NCBI RefSeq assembly: GCF_037975245.1
Contig: NC_092568.1
Coordinates: 40,292,631-40,356,630, forward strand
Direction: 5' to 3'
Length of the DNA stretch: 64,000 bases
Source of the DNA: Apostichopus japonicus
Lineage: Eukaryota > Echinodermata > Holothuroidea > Aspidochirotida > Stichopodidae
Shown: in pieces, positions 1 through 11,640 of the stretch
How positions within the stretch are numbered: the first letter of the stretch is position 1
How the letters are laid out: each line of letters opens with the position of its first letter
Notes under the pieces: generated by a model
Told to the model about the DNA's origin: nothing
Database searches by the model: none
The model's input: only the letters and a program-made list of their open reading frames with translations
Position numbers and translations under genes: made by a program

Positions 1-301
1 CATTTAAAGCCAAATGACTAAAAAGCACCAAAATCCCATATGCATGCTGATAGGCTAGGCCAAGTACCTCAGCATTGAAAGTGTGGTAGGTCTACCGTAA
101 CTTGAGAGTCTTGACATTTATCTTGAATAGATACTTTAAGGAAAACGTTCTCACCCATGCATTTGGAATCATCTTTTGTATCATAATTACCAAACAAACA
201 AAATAGTTTGTTTCTGTTCAAACCCATTAAAGCTTTTTCTGGTCTTCTATTTATAAACCTTTCTCATTAATGACAACACAAACTGTGCAAAGACACCATA
301 C

Positions 302-3300
302 CTGTGAATGGCACCGATTCGTACACAAGCCAGCATGGCAGCCACTGTAATTGGAGACACAGGCATATAGATGGCCACACGGTCACCTCTCTTCACTCCA
401 TGGGTCAGTAAAGTATTGGCAAGTTGATTGGTCATTTCATAAAGTTTTCTGGCAGGAGATTAATTAAGATGATGAGTATGGGAAATGATATAACTGAAAC
501 ATTAAATACAGTATATACAATAAAGAACCCTTGGAACTCCTGTGCCAATTATGGTAATTAATTTGATCTGTTTTCATTCATTTCCTGATACCAGGGCTAC
601 GTTTTATTGTCTTTCAAATTTTACATTGCTTAAAGGAAAACCAGTTTCTATAATATGTAGTCTGTGAGCTCAATCTTACAAATGTTTACAGATTTTTGAG
701 GGAAGCAAAATCTTCCCTAAATTCTGACAATCCACAGAGATGATCCTGGTTATCTGTCAAACGAACATCAAAACTGGAATGATTGTTTGTTTTAGTATCT
801 GCTGTTCTTTGGCTGAACTTCTTCAGATACCACTTATCAGTGAAAATTGATTGCCAAAAAAAAAAATACTTCAGATTTTGGAATGATGCATTCTAAATTT
901 CCATCGGCCAGCGAATTGAAAACTTGGATAACTAACCAGTGAGTGATGAATGGAGTACTAAAACAGTTTCCTGGATAAAAGAGACCAAAGTACAGACCGA
1001 ATACTTAAAGCCTACTTCAGTTGGATTCCTTGGCAACAGAAAAATACAGCACTTATAAAAATTCATATAAGCAACTCCACATAGGAGAATGCAGATGAAG
1101 GATAACATGTCACAAATTGATCATGACAACATCAATTAAAGACGAGTTTGCATGCGACAGCGAGACTCTTTCTTTTAACAACAGAGATGATCTTGTGGAG
1201 TCTCAAGGTCATCAAAGTTTCCCTCAAATTTAGTGTTTTGAAAAGTGCTCAACGTTTCAAAGAGTACTTGCCACGACTTTCTCCTGATTATTCCCAGACA
1301 AGGAGAGAGGGTTCACTTAGATGATTTCAAATGTCTGAGAGAAGAACAAACCCTCTAAGTGTGTACGATAGTAAAGTGACTGTTCATGTCTTAAAAGGGG
1401 TGACCAATGTTTGGACTCTCTAGCATACTTGGAGGCTATACTGGCTATCCCATTCACACATAAGTTTCTCGTCAATTTTACAATGGTTTCTGTGGTTGCA
1501 TGTGACAAGGTAGTGATTTTGTTTTCTTTGGACATCTACCTCAGGGGTCCTAAAGCACCTCTCGACCAGTCCTTGGATCCCTCCCCACCCCCTCCTCCTT
1601 CACACAGGCAAAAAAAGCCAACCAACATCTTCATTTCTTCTGAGACGTCACAACAAGTTGATCGACTGCTTTAACTCCGAGGTCACTGACATTGCTTTCC
1701 ATGTTGTCATGGATGAGTTGAAAATGACAAGAAGGGGGAAACGGTTTGTCTTGGTACAACGAATGTTTACTTCAATCACGATCAGTGAACTGAACCATTC
1801 ACAGCTTGTAGGCCACTTAGTAAATAATACAGAATAGAGATTCATAAAACAAAAGAAAGAAACCCTGGAAGGTACACTACCAAACAAAGTCAAACATCTT
1901 AGACTTTATATAGAAAACCTTCCTTTTGTTCTTAAATTTACTAGGTCCTTTGACCGTTACGATACCTTTCTTCAGATCAACATTCATCGAACCTCCTTAA
2001 AGCTAGCAGCCATTTTAAGCACAATCAAACTTGAGGCCATGGAGACAGACGACCTTAGAGGCAATAATTCTGAAAGTATTTAGACAAATTCTTGACAACT
2101 TGACAATAAGAAAGTTTACTTTTCTTCTCTAAACTGATCCTGCTTCATACAAATCCAAAACAAGCAATCAAACATGTTGCAGTCATTTAGTAATAGTTTA
2201 GGAGATAAGTGAAAGTTCAATATTTATCCAAGAAAGAGTAAACTATGGTGAGAAAAAGAGGAGGTGCATTGTAAGGGAAAGTTTAGACTAAAAATAACTC
2301 AAGCGTTGCCGAACAAAACCAACAGAAAGACAAAAGAACTGTGTGCTTGCACGGAGGTAGGCAAATAACCCTCTCTAACCTGTGTGGCTCTGAATGGAGT
2401 ACTATCCACAAACTGAAAATATACTGCATTGTTCAAAGACACTGAGCTAAGAATAAACTTGAACTAAAGCAGAGAGTTTGCAATGAATGGTGAAGTCTAC
2501 AGTTATAGAGTAGGGGACATATTTGGGTCTGGGAATAATGAATCTAATATTATTGGATTACAAACTGCTATAGATCTTTGGAAAATGAGCAATGTTCTAG
2601 AGACTGTTAAGATGTTTAGCAGTTTTTGTAGATTGATAGGCAACCATAGTATTTTATAAGAGACAAAAATCAACGCCAAGAAAACTGCTGCAAAATTAAA
2701 ACACTAAATAATTCCCTTTTGCTGTAGATTAACTTCAAATGAATTGCCTGTACCGATCCTTGATTGGAATTATGGATTCCAGTGTCAAGAAACTCACATT
2801 TTGTCTTGTAACGCTGTATGCAATTGGTCGGAATATTGAGGAGACTGTATCTTAAGAGAATCAAAGGTGCCAATCACACTTCACCAATACTGTGCATAAT
2901 AATTCAGCTCTAGAGCTAACATGTAACAGGGACTACAGCATTCATGGTTCTCACCATACTACACTTCTACAGTCCTAGATATAACATATACTGTAGGGCA
3001 GACCACAGCATACATGTATGGTTTAATTCACACTGAATACCTCTACAGTCCTGGATATGACATATAGGGCAGACTACAACATACTGTACATGTATGGTTT
3101 AACTCACACTGAACACCTCTACAGTCCTGGATATGACATATAGGGCAGACTACAACATACATGTATGGTTTAACTCACACTGAACACCTCTACAGTCCTG
3201 GATATGACATATAGGGCAGACTACAGCATACATGTACGGTTTAATTCACACTGAATACCTCTACAGTCCTGGACATGACATATAGGGCAGACTACAGCAT

Positions 3301-6300
3301 ACTGTACATGTATGGTTTAACTCACACTGAACACCTCTACAGTCCTGGATATGACATATAGGGCAGACTACAGCATACATGTATGGTTTAATTCACACTG
3401 AATACCTCTACAGTCCTGGACATGACATATAGGGCAGACTACAGCATACTGTACATGTATGGTTTAATTCACACTGAACACCTCTACAGTCCTGGATATG
3501 ACATATAGGGCAGACTACAGCATACATGTATGGTTTAATTCACACTGAACACCTCTACAGTCCTGGATATGACATATAGGGCAGACTACAGCATACATGT
3601 ATGGTTTAATTCACACTGAATACCTCTACAGTCCTGGACATGACATATAGGGCAGACTACAGCATACTGTACATGTATGGTTTAACTCACACTGAACACC
3701 TCTACAGTCCTGGATATGACATATAGGGCAGACTACAGCATACATGTATGGTTTAATTCACACAGAATACCTCTACAGTCCTGGACATGACATATAGGGC
3801 AGACTACAGCATACTGTACATGTATGGTTTAACTCACACTGAACACCTCTACAGTCCTGGATATGACATATAGGGCAGACTACAGCATACATGTATGGTT
3901 TAATTCACACTGAACACCTCTACAGTCCCGGATATGACATATAGGGCAGACTACAGCATACTGTACATGTATGGTTTAACTCACACTGAACACCTCTACA
4001 GTCCTGGATATGACATATAGGGCAGACTACAGCATGTATGGTTTAACTCACACTGAACACCTCTACAGTCCTGTATAAGATATATAGGGCAGACTACAGC
4101 ATACATGGTTCCCCATACTGAACACCTCTACTGCCCTGGATATGACATATAGGGCAGACTACAGCATACATGATTCCACCCCCCCCCCTACTGCACACCT
4201 CTACAGCCCTGGATATGACATATAGGGCAGACTACAGCATACATCATATTGTTTAACTCACACTGAATACCTCTACAGCCCTGGATATGACATACATACT
4301 ATAGCATACATAGCTACTCACATTGTAGAACTATGCAACCCTGGATATATATTTGCATACGTACAGTTCTTACAGTGCCTAAGTTATTCATACAGTGTTG
4401 TAGATACAGTAACATTATCTATGATATCCAAGTAACATACTTATGATCTTTTGTTATCTGGTTTACTATCAGCGCTATGTCAGATATACTGTATTCTACA
4501 GATCTATGCTATCTTAACATCACTAATATCAACCTAGATGATTCTTTGACTTTATGAGTGGATGACAAGTGACTGCACTCTGCTGTGTAAATAAAATGCA
4601 AACATAAACAATATTTACTCAGACTCATACTATGGCTTGCCTGTTAAGGGATAAATGTATGTAAAATAGAAAATATTTAACATCCACCCTTACATAAAGG
4701 CACCAACAGAATGTAAAAATCTATTTAGAATAGACAAAGCGTACTTAGTTTTATGCAGTACTCCAAAACTACTCAAACACAATTACAACTGGAAATTCAG
4801 GTGCTGACAACAGAGTGATGACCCTATATGACCTTTGACCTCCACCAAAATCACTAGAAAACTAACTATACTTTAATGGCCATGTACTCCAAACTTCCAA
4901 AAAAAACACAAAAACTGTTTAAAAGGTATTTTCTTGAACTCCACCAAAACTAAAAAAAAAAAAAAAACAGGTACTAATGACAGGGTACCTACCAACCTAT
5001 CACAAAGAATCACCATGAAGCTTTAGATATTGAGGAATAACCTTGTTAACATGGTTGTTATAGTTTGGTCAAGTGGAATGGGTAAGTAATTGTTTGAGTA
5101 TCACCAAAGTCCTCCCTCTCACTTACTGATAGGTAATCTTCTCCTCTTGGCCAGGTTCGTCTTTCTCCCAGATGAGCGCAACATTATCTGGATTAGCATC
5201 TTTGTGTCGATCAACACAATTTACTGGTAAAGAGACAAAATTGACATAAGAAAAATCAAATTTATGGTCTTTCCACAGACATTCTGGGCCTTGAAGAATG
5301 TATTATAAATTCAAGACCCTTAAAAGGACTCAAAATTTCTGGGTTTTGTTTTTTCTGGTTAAATGCAGTGGATTTAGCAATTTGCCAGTAGAAAGGGAAA
5401 GGCACTTGCATGTTTCTACAGGAGTCAGTAGACATTAAGAACATATGAATAAGTCGGTAATGATCATTAGTTAAAGAATCAGCAAATTTCGGCACCTAAC
5501 ATAAGACCCCCACCTATATTACTACTATATTATCAACAAATTTTATTGGGCTGTTCTCATAAGCCTGTACAGTAACTGATGTGTGCGGTAATTCAGACAA
5601 AAAAATTCAGAAGGTAGTGAACAAAAGGCTAATTTAATGACTGAATAATGGCGCTGTGAATGCTTAACAGGATAACAAAGGCTGAGAATTAACAAGGATA
5701 CACACACTTGCAAAATGGATCACAACAATCAAACCTCCCAGCTTCATAATTTGCTCTGTTGCAGTTCACTCACATAATTTGGATGAGTGTTTTGTGCAAT
5801 AACCTTTCAGGTCATACATGGATGTGTGGACTACAGGGACAAATTGCTTTTGGTTTCATTAAACTCACACATAGTGTGACATATTGTGAACTAACATATG
5901 GTTGTTATCATTCATAACTACAGTAGCACATTTTAGCAATGAAATGTTGCCCACTGTTGATTTGGCAACTTAACACACATCTTCTGGTCCTCAACCAATT
6001 ATCAGAAAACTTCAATGTTGAAGTATTTTGAATCACATCCCCCAAACTGAGTCTCAGCATTGAGCATCAGCAAAATAGGTCTCCAAAATGGAATATGCTG
6101 GACATAATCATACAGGGACTCTCCTTATAATTGTAGAAGACAATATATGTTTTAAAAATGTTGTCACAACCAGCACATAGATTGAGATATATGTTACAGC
6201 AGTGATATACAAAATCATTAGAGTTCTATATATACTGTACATGTGCATTTAGGACCAAGGGCTGTATCTAACTGCATTGTTAGGACCACTATGACACGCC

Positions 6301-7897
6301 CTCTGCTGAAACACTGAAGTCTGCACTAAGTTTTACTCACTACTTGATAGTAAACCTCTGCGACTTAATAACAGCAGTTCTAAGTCTGTAATACATCAAG
6401 TAGAGTACATGTATATACAGCACAAACTGAGAGTATCTGAATATCTTTGATGATATCAAGCTGAGGCAAACCAAACTGTGCTTATAAAGTTCACTAAGTA
6501 CTAGATTATAATACACATCAGCTGTATTTGATTTATCACTGATAGTGCCACTCTTATCTAAAATAAACATTTTTATCAGGTGAGGAACAAAGTCAAAGTT
6601 ATCTCCAAGTCATTGATTTTATCAGGTAGTTGACTGCGTAGTTATCCAGCAGAGGATTATGTGATAGAATTGTACTGTGAAGTACACATATAGGAATCAT
6701 AATAATAATGATTAAATTTATATAGCACCTGATCCAGAGAAAAGCTGCTCTAGGAGCTTTACAAACCAAATAAGAAGAATGAAAAATGCATACAAAAATA
6801 TATACAACAGACAGAATGAATTATCAAAATGTAAATTGTAAGGAAAAAATTTTCTTTTAAAAGAGTCAACTGATGGGGACTGTTTTAGATGAATGGGTAG
6901 TGAGTTCCAGAGTTTAGGCGCCGATAGAAGGAAGGATAGAAGGAATGATTGAGAACATAACACATTATTACCTATTCATGGAAGAATTAACAACCTTCCT
7001 GGCCTGAAGTCTATTTATGTTTGGATCCTTGGAAAGTTTTGAACTACGTTTCCCCAATGTTGATAACATCTAGAACTAGAGCAATTGCATAATACCCCAC
7101 AACTGACAGGCTTTTACATTGTTTACTTTTGGGACTTCCTGTCATAATCTGTGATACAGTATGGTTCAATCACCATTGCAGCCTAGCATAGCTAAGTTAC
7201 ACCTAGCATTAGGTATTTACTCCAACTATTAGCTTTTAGCTTCAGTAATTTAGTAAGCTGGTATCTTTTGGGTTACACTACAACTTTACAAGGTGATGAA
7301 CATTTTGTCATTGCATGCTGTCTTTGAAGTTTTCCAAAAGTGCATTATCGGGTTTTTTTTCCAAGGTCAACTGTGTTTACCTAGCCCTAGGCCAGCACTC
7401 TTTGCACTGCTTGTTCTAGTCGAGTCGTGATATAATTAAAAGTTGAGACCGTGCAATAACATGACCTAGGGGCCTAACCAATTCCACGAAAAATAATGGT
7501 TCAAACCTGCTACGTTCAACTTTCCACCAGAGAACCACTTTATTTTGCCTTCGGCAAGATCACAGTCCGATACTTCATGGAAGTCTTGAGCCCACTTTAA
7601 TCTAGATCTTGCAAATATGCCCCAGAATATGTCTGGATGTTGCAAGGAGAAATTATAGAGTTCTTGGTGGGTGTTGAAACCATAGCCTTTGCGTTCGAAG
7701 TCAGCTAGCTCGGGTATTTCACTTGATGAAATTTGGCTTGTTGAGACTGTTGGAGACAATGAAAAACTCCTCGAAAATTCGAAATGACTAAATTTACGAC
7801 CTGATTTCGTGCCAAGCAAATCTGAACATTGCAAGTGAAATCGTACAACATTACATGATATACGTTTCCATGCCCCGATTAGTCTAGCGGACGCCAT
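302..7897 (-). CDS. ACSS1: Mitochondrial acetyl-CoA synthetase, ACSS1-like (5' three exons; continues past left edge)
   Basis: Acetate-CoA ligase of the AMP-binding (ANL) superfamily: it activates acetate with ATP and CoA to acetyl-CoA, by family knowledge in the mitochondrial matrix. Coding exons on the minus strand are 7507-7897, 5127-5223 and 302-448. The phases join cleanly (G|TA, then CA|A, ending AG|), giving the family strings KIKWFSGGKLNVAVNCVDRH, NPDNVALIWEKDEPG and HGVKRGDRVAIYMPVSP. The ATG at 7895-7897 is in good context, with an in-frame TAA four codons upstream. The first ~45 residues are rich in Arg, Ser and Phe with few acids, which fits a mitochondrial presequence and favours ACSS1 over cytosolic ACSS2. 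Donors are GTTTGA (weak), GTAAGT and GTATGG-like; acceptors are CAG. Only about 212 of some 680 residues lie in the window, and the catalytic core is outside it. Intron 1 is 2.3 kb; intron 2 is 4.7 kb and holds a minisatellite. Certain for family, less so for paralogue. Confidence 0.9.
2930..4310. repeat. 71/76-bp minisatellite, about 19 copies, in ACSS1 intron 2
   Basis: Tandem array around the word CTCTACAGTCCTGGATATGA, followed by a CATATAGGGCAGACTACAGC block and a TGTATGGTTTAA block. Units come in two lengths that differ by a 5-base CTGTA insertion before CATGTATGG (about 71 and 76 bp), often alternating. Copies near the 3' end (after about 4060) are more diverged and include a poly-C expansion near 4176. 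No open frame runs through it. It lies wholly within an intron. Confidence 0.95.
5290..5600. repeat. Dispersed repeat, copy A
   Basis: Shares ordered word blocks with about 29010-29580: a GGATTTAGCA-TTTGCCAGTAGA block, a TAGACATTAA word and an AAGCCTNTACAGTAACT block. The spacing between blocks differs between the two copies, so one has an insertion or deletion. No coding potential or target-site duplication was recognised. Class unknown; lies in ACSS1 intron 1. Confidence 0.5.
6693..6963 (-). mobile_element. 3' end of a CR1/jockey-like LINE, 5'-truncated
   Basis: On the minus strand the translation contains APKLWNSLPIHLKQSPSVDSF, the typical C-terminal stretch of reverse transcriptase ORFs of jockey/CR1-type non-LTR retrotransposons. 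It is followed by a 3' tail reading GGTGCTATATAAATTTAATC and then ATT repeats (plus-strand positions 6693-6735). No catalytic domain remains, so this is a dead fragment. It sits in ACSS1 intron 1. Confidence 0.75.
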
Positions 7898-8228
7898 GAT
7901 TCTTGTTTACATGTTACACGGCAGGGAAGTATTTCGTCGCGTAACACCTGTAGTGTTCAGTAGTAATGTTGATAAATATACGGAAATATGAGGTACCCAG
8001 ATGAACACGTCATAGATTTTATGGCGGGAATCTATCGTTCATAGTATGATCTAAATTCCAAAAGAGCACTGCTGCTAATCAAGCACAGGTTTGAAACGGG
8101 AAAGGGGAAAGACAGAATATTGTTTGGTGGGGTTGGAGTTATCCCCTATGAAGACACCATGACCGCGTGGAAAAACTGATGTGAAAAATTATCCATAATT
8201 CCCTTTGCCCCGGTGTGGGGCCAGCTAG

Positions 8229-8341
8229 GTCCTGTTTCACGAGGGATAAGTCGCGTCTAAATAAGTATAGGACTTAGTGTTTCACATATCACTAAGTCGC
8301 GTACAGAATTAGTCCACTCTGCACTAAGTAGCGTAACAGGA
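8229..8341. repeat. Small palindromic element (possible MITE remnant)
   Basis: The ends read TCCTGTTTCACG and CGTAACAGGA, partly inverted, and the interior holds CTTAGTG and CACTAAG about 10 bases apart plus further copies of CTAAGT-GCG words. The pattern suggests a short palindromic mobile element, but no clear target-site duplication was seen. Confidence 0.3.
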
Positions 8342-8542
8342 TGTAATGTTTCTCTTGACTCCAAGCGTGTATAATGCAAGTTATAATCACAAGTACAAAC
8401 AGATGGAGAGATGTCAAAGAGCCTGAGTGTAACTACATATATCTTTATTCAATATGTTGGATACCACTCTGCTGATGAACAGCATTGTATATTGAATACA
8501 CAGTAACTCTTGTGGTCAAAGGGGTCTAGAACTAAGCTGGCA

Positions 8543-8805
8543 CCCAGCAAACACAAAACGTTATCATAACATTTTTAAAGAGCCTCTAAAATATGTATTT
8601 ATAACGTAAATGTGGTGTTATAAATACGTCGGCATAACGTTTTTATGAGATATTAATGCTATATTAATGTTTTAACGCAAAAATGTTTTGAAATAATAGC
8701 CTGAAAACGTTTTCGTGACATATTTATTACACCACAATAAACGTTATCAAAACAAAAGACGAAACGTTTTAATAACGTTTTAAAAACGTTTTTGTGTTTG
8801 CTGGG
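8543..8805. mobile_element. 263-bp MITE-like element with CCCAGCAAACAC terminal inverted repeats
   Basis: Starts CCCAGCAAACACAAAACGTT and ends with the inverse, TTTTTGTGTTTGCTGGG. The interior is built from repeated AACGTTTT/AAAACGTT words and is nearly free of G/C-rich sequence. It encodes nothing. No convincing target-site duplication was found at the termini, so the transposase family is left open. Confidence 0.7.
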
Positions 8806-9820
8806 ATAATTGTCAACCATTATGACATCATCTAAGGCAGGGTTTTCCTATATAACTTTACCACACCCCCCCCCCCCCCACGGACAACCTGTGGATGTCA
8901 GAGTTGATCACGAACCCCCAACTTTTCGAGACACGAAAAGGCTGAGTCATTATTATACTTTAATACGCATAACAGCCCGTGTCTGTTCAGGGATTCATCA
9001 CTGTACAACTTCCTGCAGTCTGTTTCATAATTCAGTTATTTATCACATATGCACGGTACTACTATGGCAACATATGCGTATGGAACGCGGATGAGATTGT
9101 CGACGATAGGTACGACTACTGTTCATTACTAAATTATATGATATATCAGATTTTAAAAAAAAAAGTACCCTAGTGTTGACTTTTAGAAACGTCTCACGAA
9201 CCCCTGGGATGGACTCACGCACCCCCTGGGGGTTCATGCACCCCAGTTAGGGACCGGCCTGATCTAAGGGGTAGAGATTTTTACTGTGGTTTGGGATTGA
9301 TACACTTTGTTACCAGGTGGTTTGCTATAGTTGCTCATCATTACACGGGACTTAGTCGACGTCTCGTCTGTACAAGACTTAGGGACTGATCTTAGTGTAT
9401 TACTAGTCATGTGGTTGATCTGGTGCCAATTTTGAAACTGTTAAGGCTGTGCAAGTTACACTATAAACAAACGATCTCAACTTCAACGATGATGGCCCCA
9501 CTTGCAATGATCTTATGCGAAAGAGTTGCTGCTGAACTACACAGAGAACACATATTCCGGCACCCGAGTTATCCTCTCGTCAGCTACAACGATGAAGACA
9601 TGCATGAGCGATATCGTTTCACGAGAAGCGGGTGCAGGGTTGATGGACATGCAAGTCACGCAATTGACGGATGCTCTGCAAACAAAGATAATTCACCTCC
9701 GAAGGTGTAATATCTTTCTTGAAGATCTGTATCGCTCTACGCTTTTATGCACTGGTCACGCGTACTTGGATCACCACGGAGTGAGTAAAGGCGGGTGGGT
9801 GCCTGATAGTTCGGAGAGCC

Positions 9821-9855
9821 AGCTCTCATCTGATCAGGATGATCAGATGAGAGCT
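9821..9855. repeat. Perfect 16-bp inverted repeat with 3-base loop
   Basis: AGCTCTCATCTGATCA (9821-9836), loop GGA, then its exact inverse (9840-9855). It would form a very stable hairpin or cruciform. There is no T-run after it and no gene beside it, so a transcription role is not supported; it may be the centre of an old palindromic element. Confidence 0.9.
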
Positions 9856-9926
9856 TGGGCGCCGTTACTAGATTCCTCACCACGCCACAATAAGTCATGG
9901 CAATTCGCAACGCAATGTGGGTGCAG

Positions 9927-10266
9927 CAGGCGCGTAGCCAGGAATTTGCCAAGAGAGGGGCGAAACTGCAGATTCGGCATTGCAAACTATCAGAGCCGTA
10001 TATAGAGATATATACGGCTCTGCAAACTATCTAAGCGTAGCGCCATCATGGATTGGCGCGAAGCGTACAAGAAAATTTTGGCTGTAAATGCCTCCCAGAT
10101 CGCCGGAAATGGCACTCACTTCCCATGCCTTGTAAGTTGCATCTTAGCATTTTCTCTTTTGAAAATACTAGCGATATTATAAAAACCTTTAAAAATTTTG
10201 TAAAAAATATGCTCAAGGGGAGGGGCGGTTGCCCCCTTCCCCCCCCCCCCCTTGGCTACGCGCCTG
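9927..10266. mobile_element. Non-autonomous hAT transposon (MITE), 340 bp, with 8-bp target duplication
   Basis: Terminal inverted repeats CAGGCGCGTAGCCA and TGGCTACGCGCCTG are exact over 14 bases. The element is flanked by the direct repeat GGGTGCAG at 9919-9926 and 10267-10274. CAG-initial termini and 8-bp duplications are the signature of hAT transposons. The interior has no transposase, an inverted repeat CAGAGCCGTATATA...TATATACGGCTCTG at about 9991-10022, and a poly-C tract before the right end. Confidence 0.9.
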
Positions 10267-11020
10267 GGGTGCAGCAATGTTGCGGGATTCCATCGCATTG
10301 TGAGTACAGTGGACTGTAGTCATGCTTTCCTCCGGGTTCGCGACTTGTGGATGATACCTACGTTTACGTCAACCGGAAGCGCCGTAAGTCAACCAACGCT
10401 CATTTATGACAGACGTTACAGAATTACTTACGTTGTCCCCTCACTTTTCAATTGGGATTGACGCCCCCACTTCTACCGTCTGCTCCTGATAATGCTCCTA
10501 ATACACGGTAATAAACACAGTCGGCGATATTGGTTGTTAACATAAAAACAAAAACAGGAAATAATTTGCAGCAAGCATAATTGTGATGAATATTTCAGTT
10601 CTGCCATGTGGTTATTTAACGCTACATGAGACATGAGACATGAGATAATTTGTGCTTTATTTATTTTTATATTTATTTTAATTTTTACAATTTTTTTCAA
10701 ATTATAACAATCATAGGGGCATCACTCTGAACAGTAAACTGTTTTCTTTTCAAGTAATGAAAACACAGTAAAATATTATAACAAATAGAATTTATCGGCA
10801 TTACTTGTGTTATGAATGATTGTCTGGATGACAGAATGCTGAAAATCGAGTTAGGCCTAAATTAATTAATTAATGATTCCCTTGTTATTTACCATCAGTA
10901 AGTGACATCAATCTTAAATATGGATAAAACATCCCCATGGTTGCGGGAAGTGTCGACCAAAATGCAAAAAGCTATACTTTAATCGATCTTAATCAAATGA
11001 AAAATACTTTTTAAGAAAAA

Positions 11021-11199
11021 GTCGCCCAGGAAAGAACCTGGGCACGAAAACCAAACTACTAAACGACTGATACGCTTCTAACCACAGTCCCCTTGCATCG
11101 GGACTGTGACTGTGTGATCATCGTCAGGTGTGCATCACCATTCCACTCGAAAGGGAACAGATACTACACAAGATCTTAGCCAAAAGGCCGAGAAATGAT
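11021..11199 (-). ncRNA. U2 snRNA-like 5' domain joined to an unfamiliar hairpin-rich 3' sequence
   Basis: Minus-strand 11199 to 11155 reads ATCATTTCTCGGCCTTTTGG, then CTAAGATCTTGTGTAGTATC and TGTTC: the 5' end of U2 snRNA, including the branch-site-recognition sequence GTAGTA, with only a few changes. After that it departs from U2. It then has a short hairpin GGTG-ATGCA-CACC, a 9-bp perfect stem CACAGTCCC/GGGACTGTG (11083-11108) and a 7-bp perfect stem GCCCAGG/CCTGGGC (11024-11043). A canonical U2 Sm site and stems III-IV are not recognisable, though GGAATGGTG-GCACACC faintly recalls the U2 3' end. It could be a chimeric or internally deleted U2 retro-pseudogene, or a divergent structured RNA. 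No snRNA promoter element was recognised upstream. Confidence 0.6.
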
Positions 11200-11238
11200 C
11201 AAATGATCAAATAATCAAATGAAAGATATGTCCATATC

Positions 11239-11640
11239 GCTGCATGTGGTCAAGTGGTTAAGGCAGTGGGCTTGTGCTCTAAGGATCACAGGTTCGAGCC
11301 CTGGCTAGATCATTGCGTTGTGTCCTTGGTCCGAGGCACTTTGTCTACATCGCCTCTCTCCAACCAGGTGAATAAATGGGGACTTGCGAGGTAACTTGTA
11401 AATATAGTTGCGTGCGCCGGTTTGTGGCTGCACCCTATGGGAAGTCCCCCAGGGGACACGTGGCTGGGGTGCACTGTGGTGCCCCAGGAGAGATTGATTG
11501 AATTGTGCACACTTTGGTGTGTGGGTGTGACAAGTTACCAATGACCAGTTACCAAGTTACCAATGTACAGCGCGGCGATACTTTTTTGTAAGTTGCGCTG
11601 TATAAGAACTGTTAATTATTATTATCATTACATAACTATT
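11239..11640 (+). mobile_element. tRNA-derived SINE with LINE-like 3' tail
   Basis: The tRNA-like head has an A box (TGGTCAAGTGGTTAAGGC) and a B box (GGTTCGAGCCC at 11291-11301). It is followed by a body containing a CTTGG-CGAGGCACTTTGTC block and ACCAGGTGAATAAATGGGGA, words I associate with SINE bodies of marine invertebrates. The element ends GCGCTGTATAAGAACTG and then ATT repeats. That tail matches the end of the LINE fragment at 55829-56110, as expected if that LINE family mobilises it. Confidence 0.8.

Noticed and set aside
1130-1990. A possible broken gene with open frames on both strands and a proline-rich stretch
   Set aside because: No frame resembles a known family and no splice structure could be built; left as intron sequence of ACSS1.
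9411-10005. 99- and 159-codon plus-strand frames
   Set aside because: The longer frame runs through the perfect palindrome at 9821 and into the hAT MITE; no family resemblance and no conserved motif.
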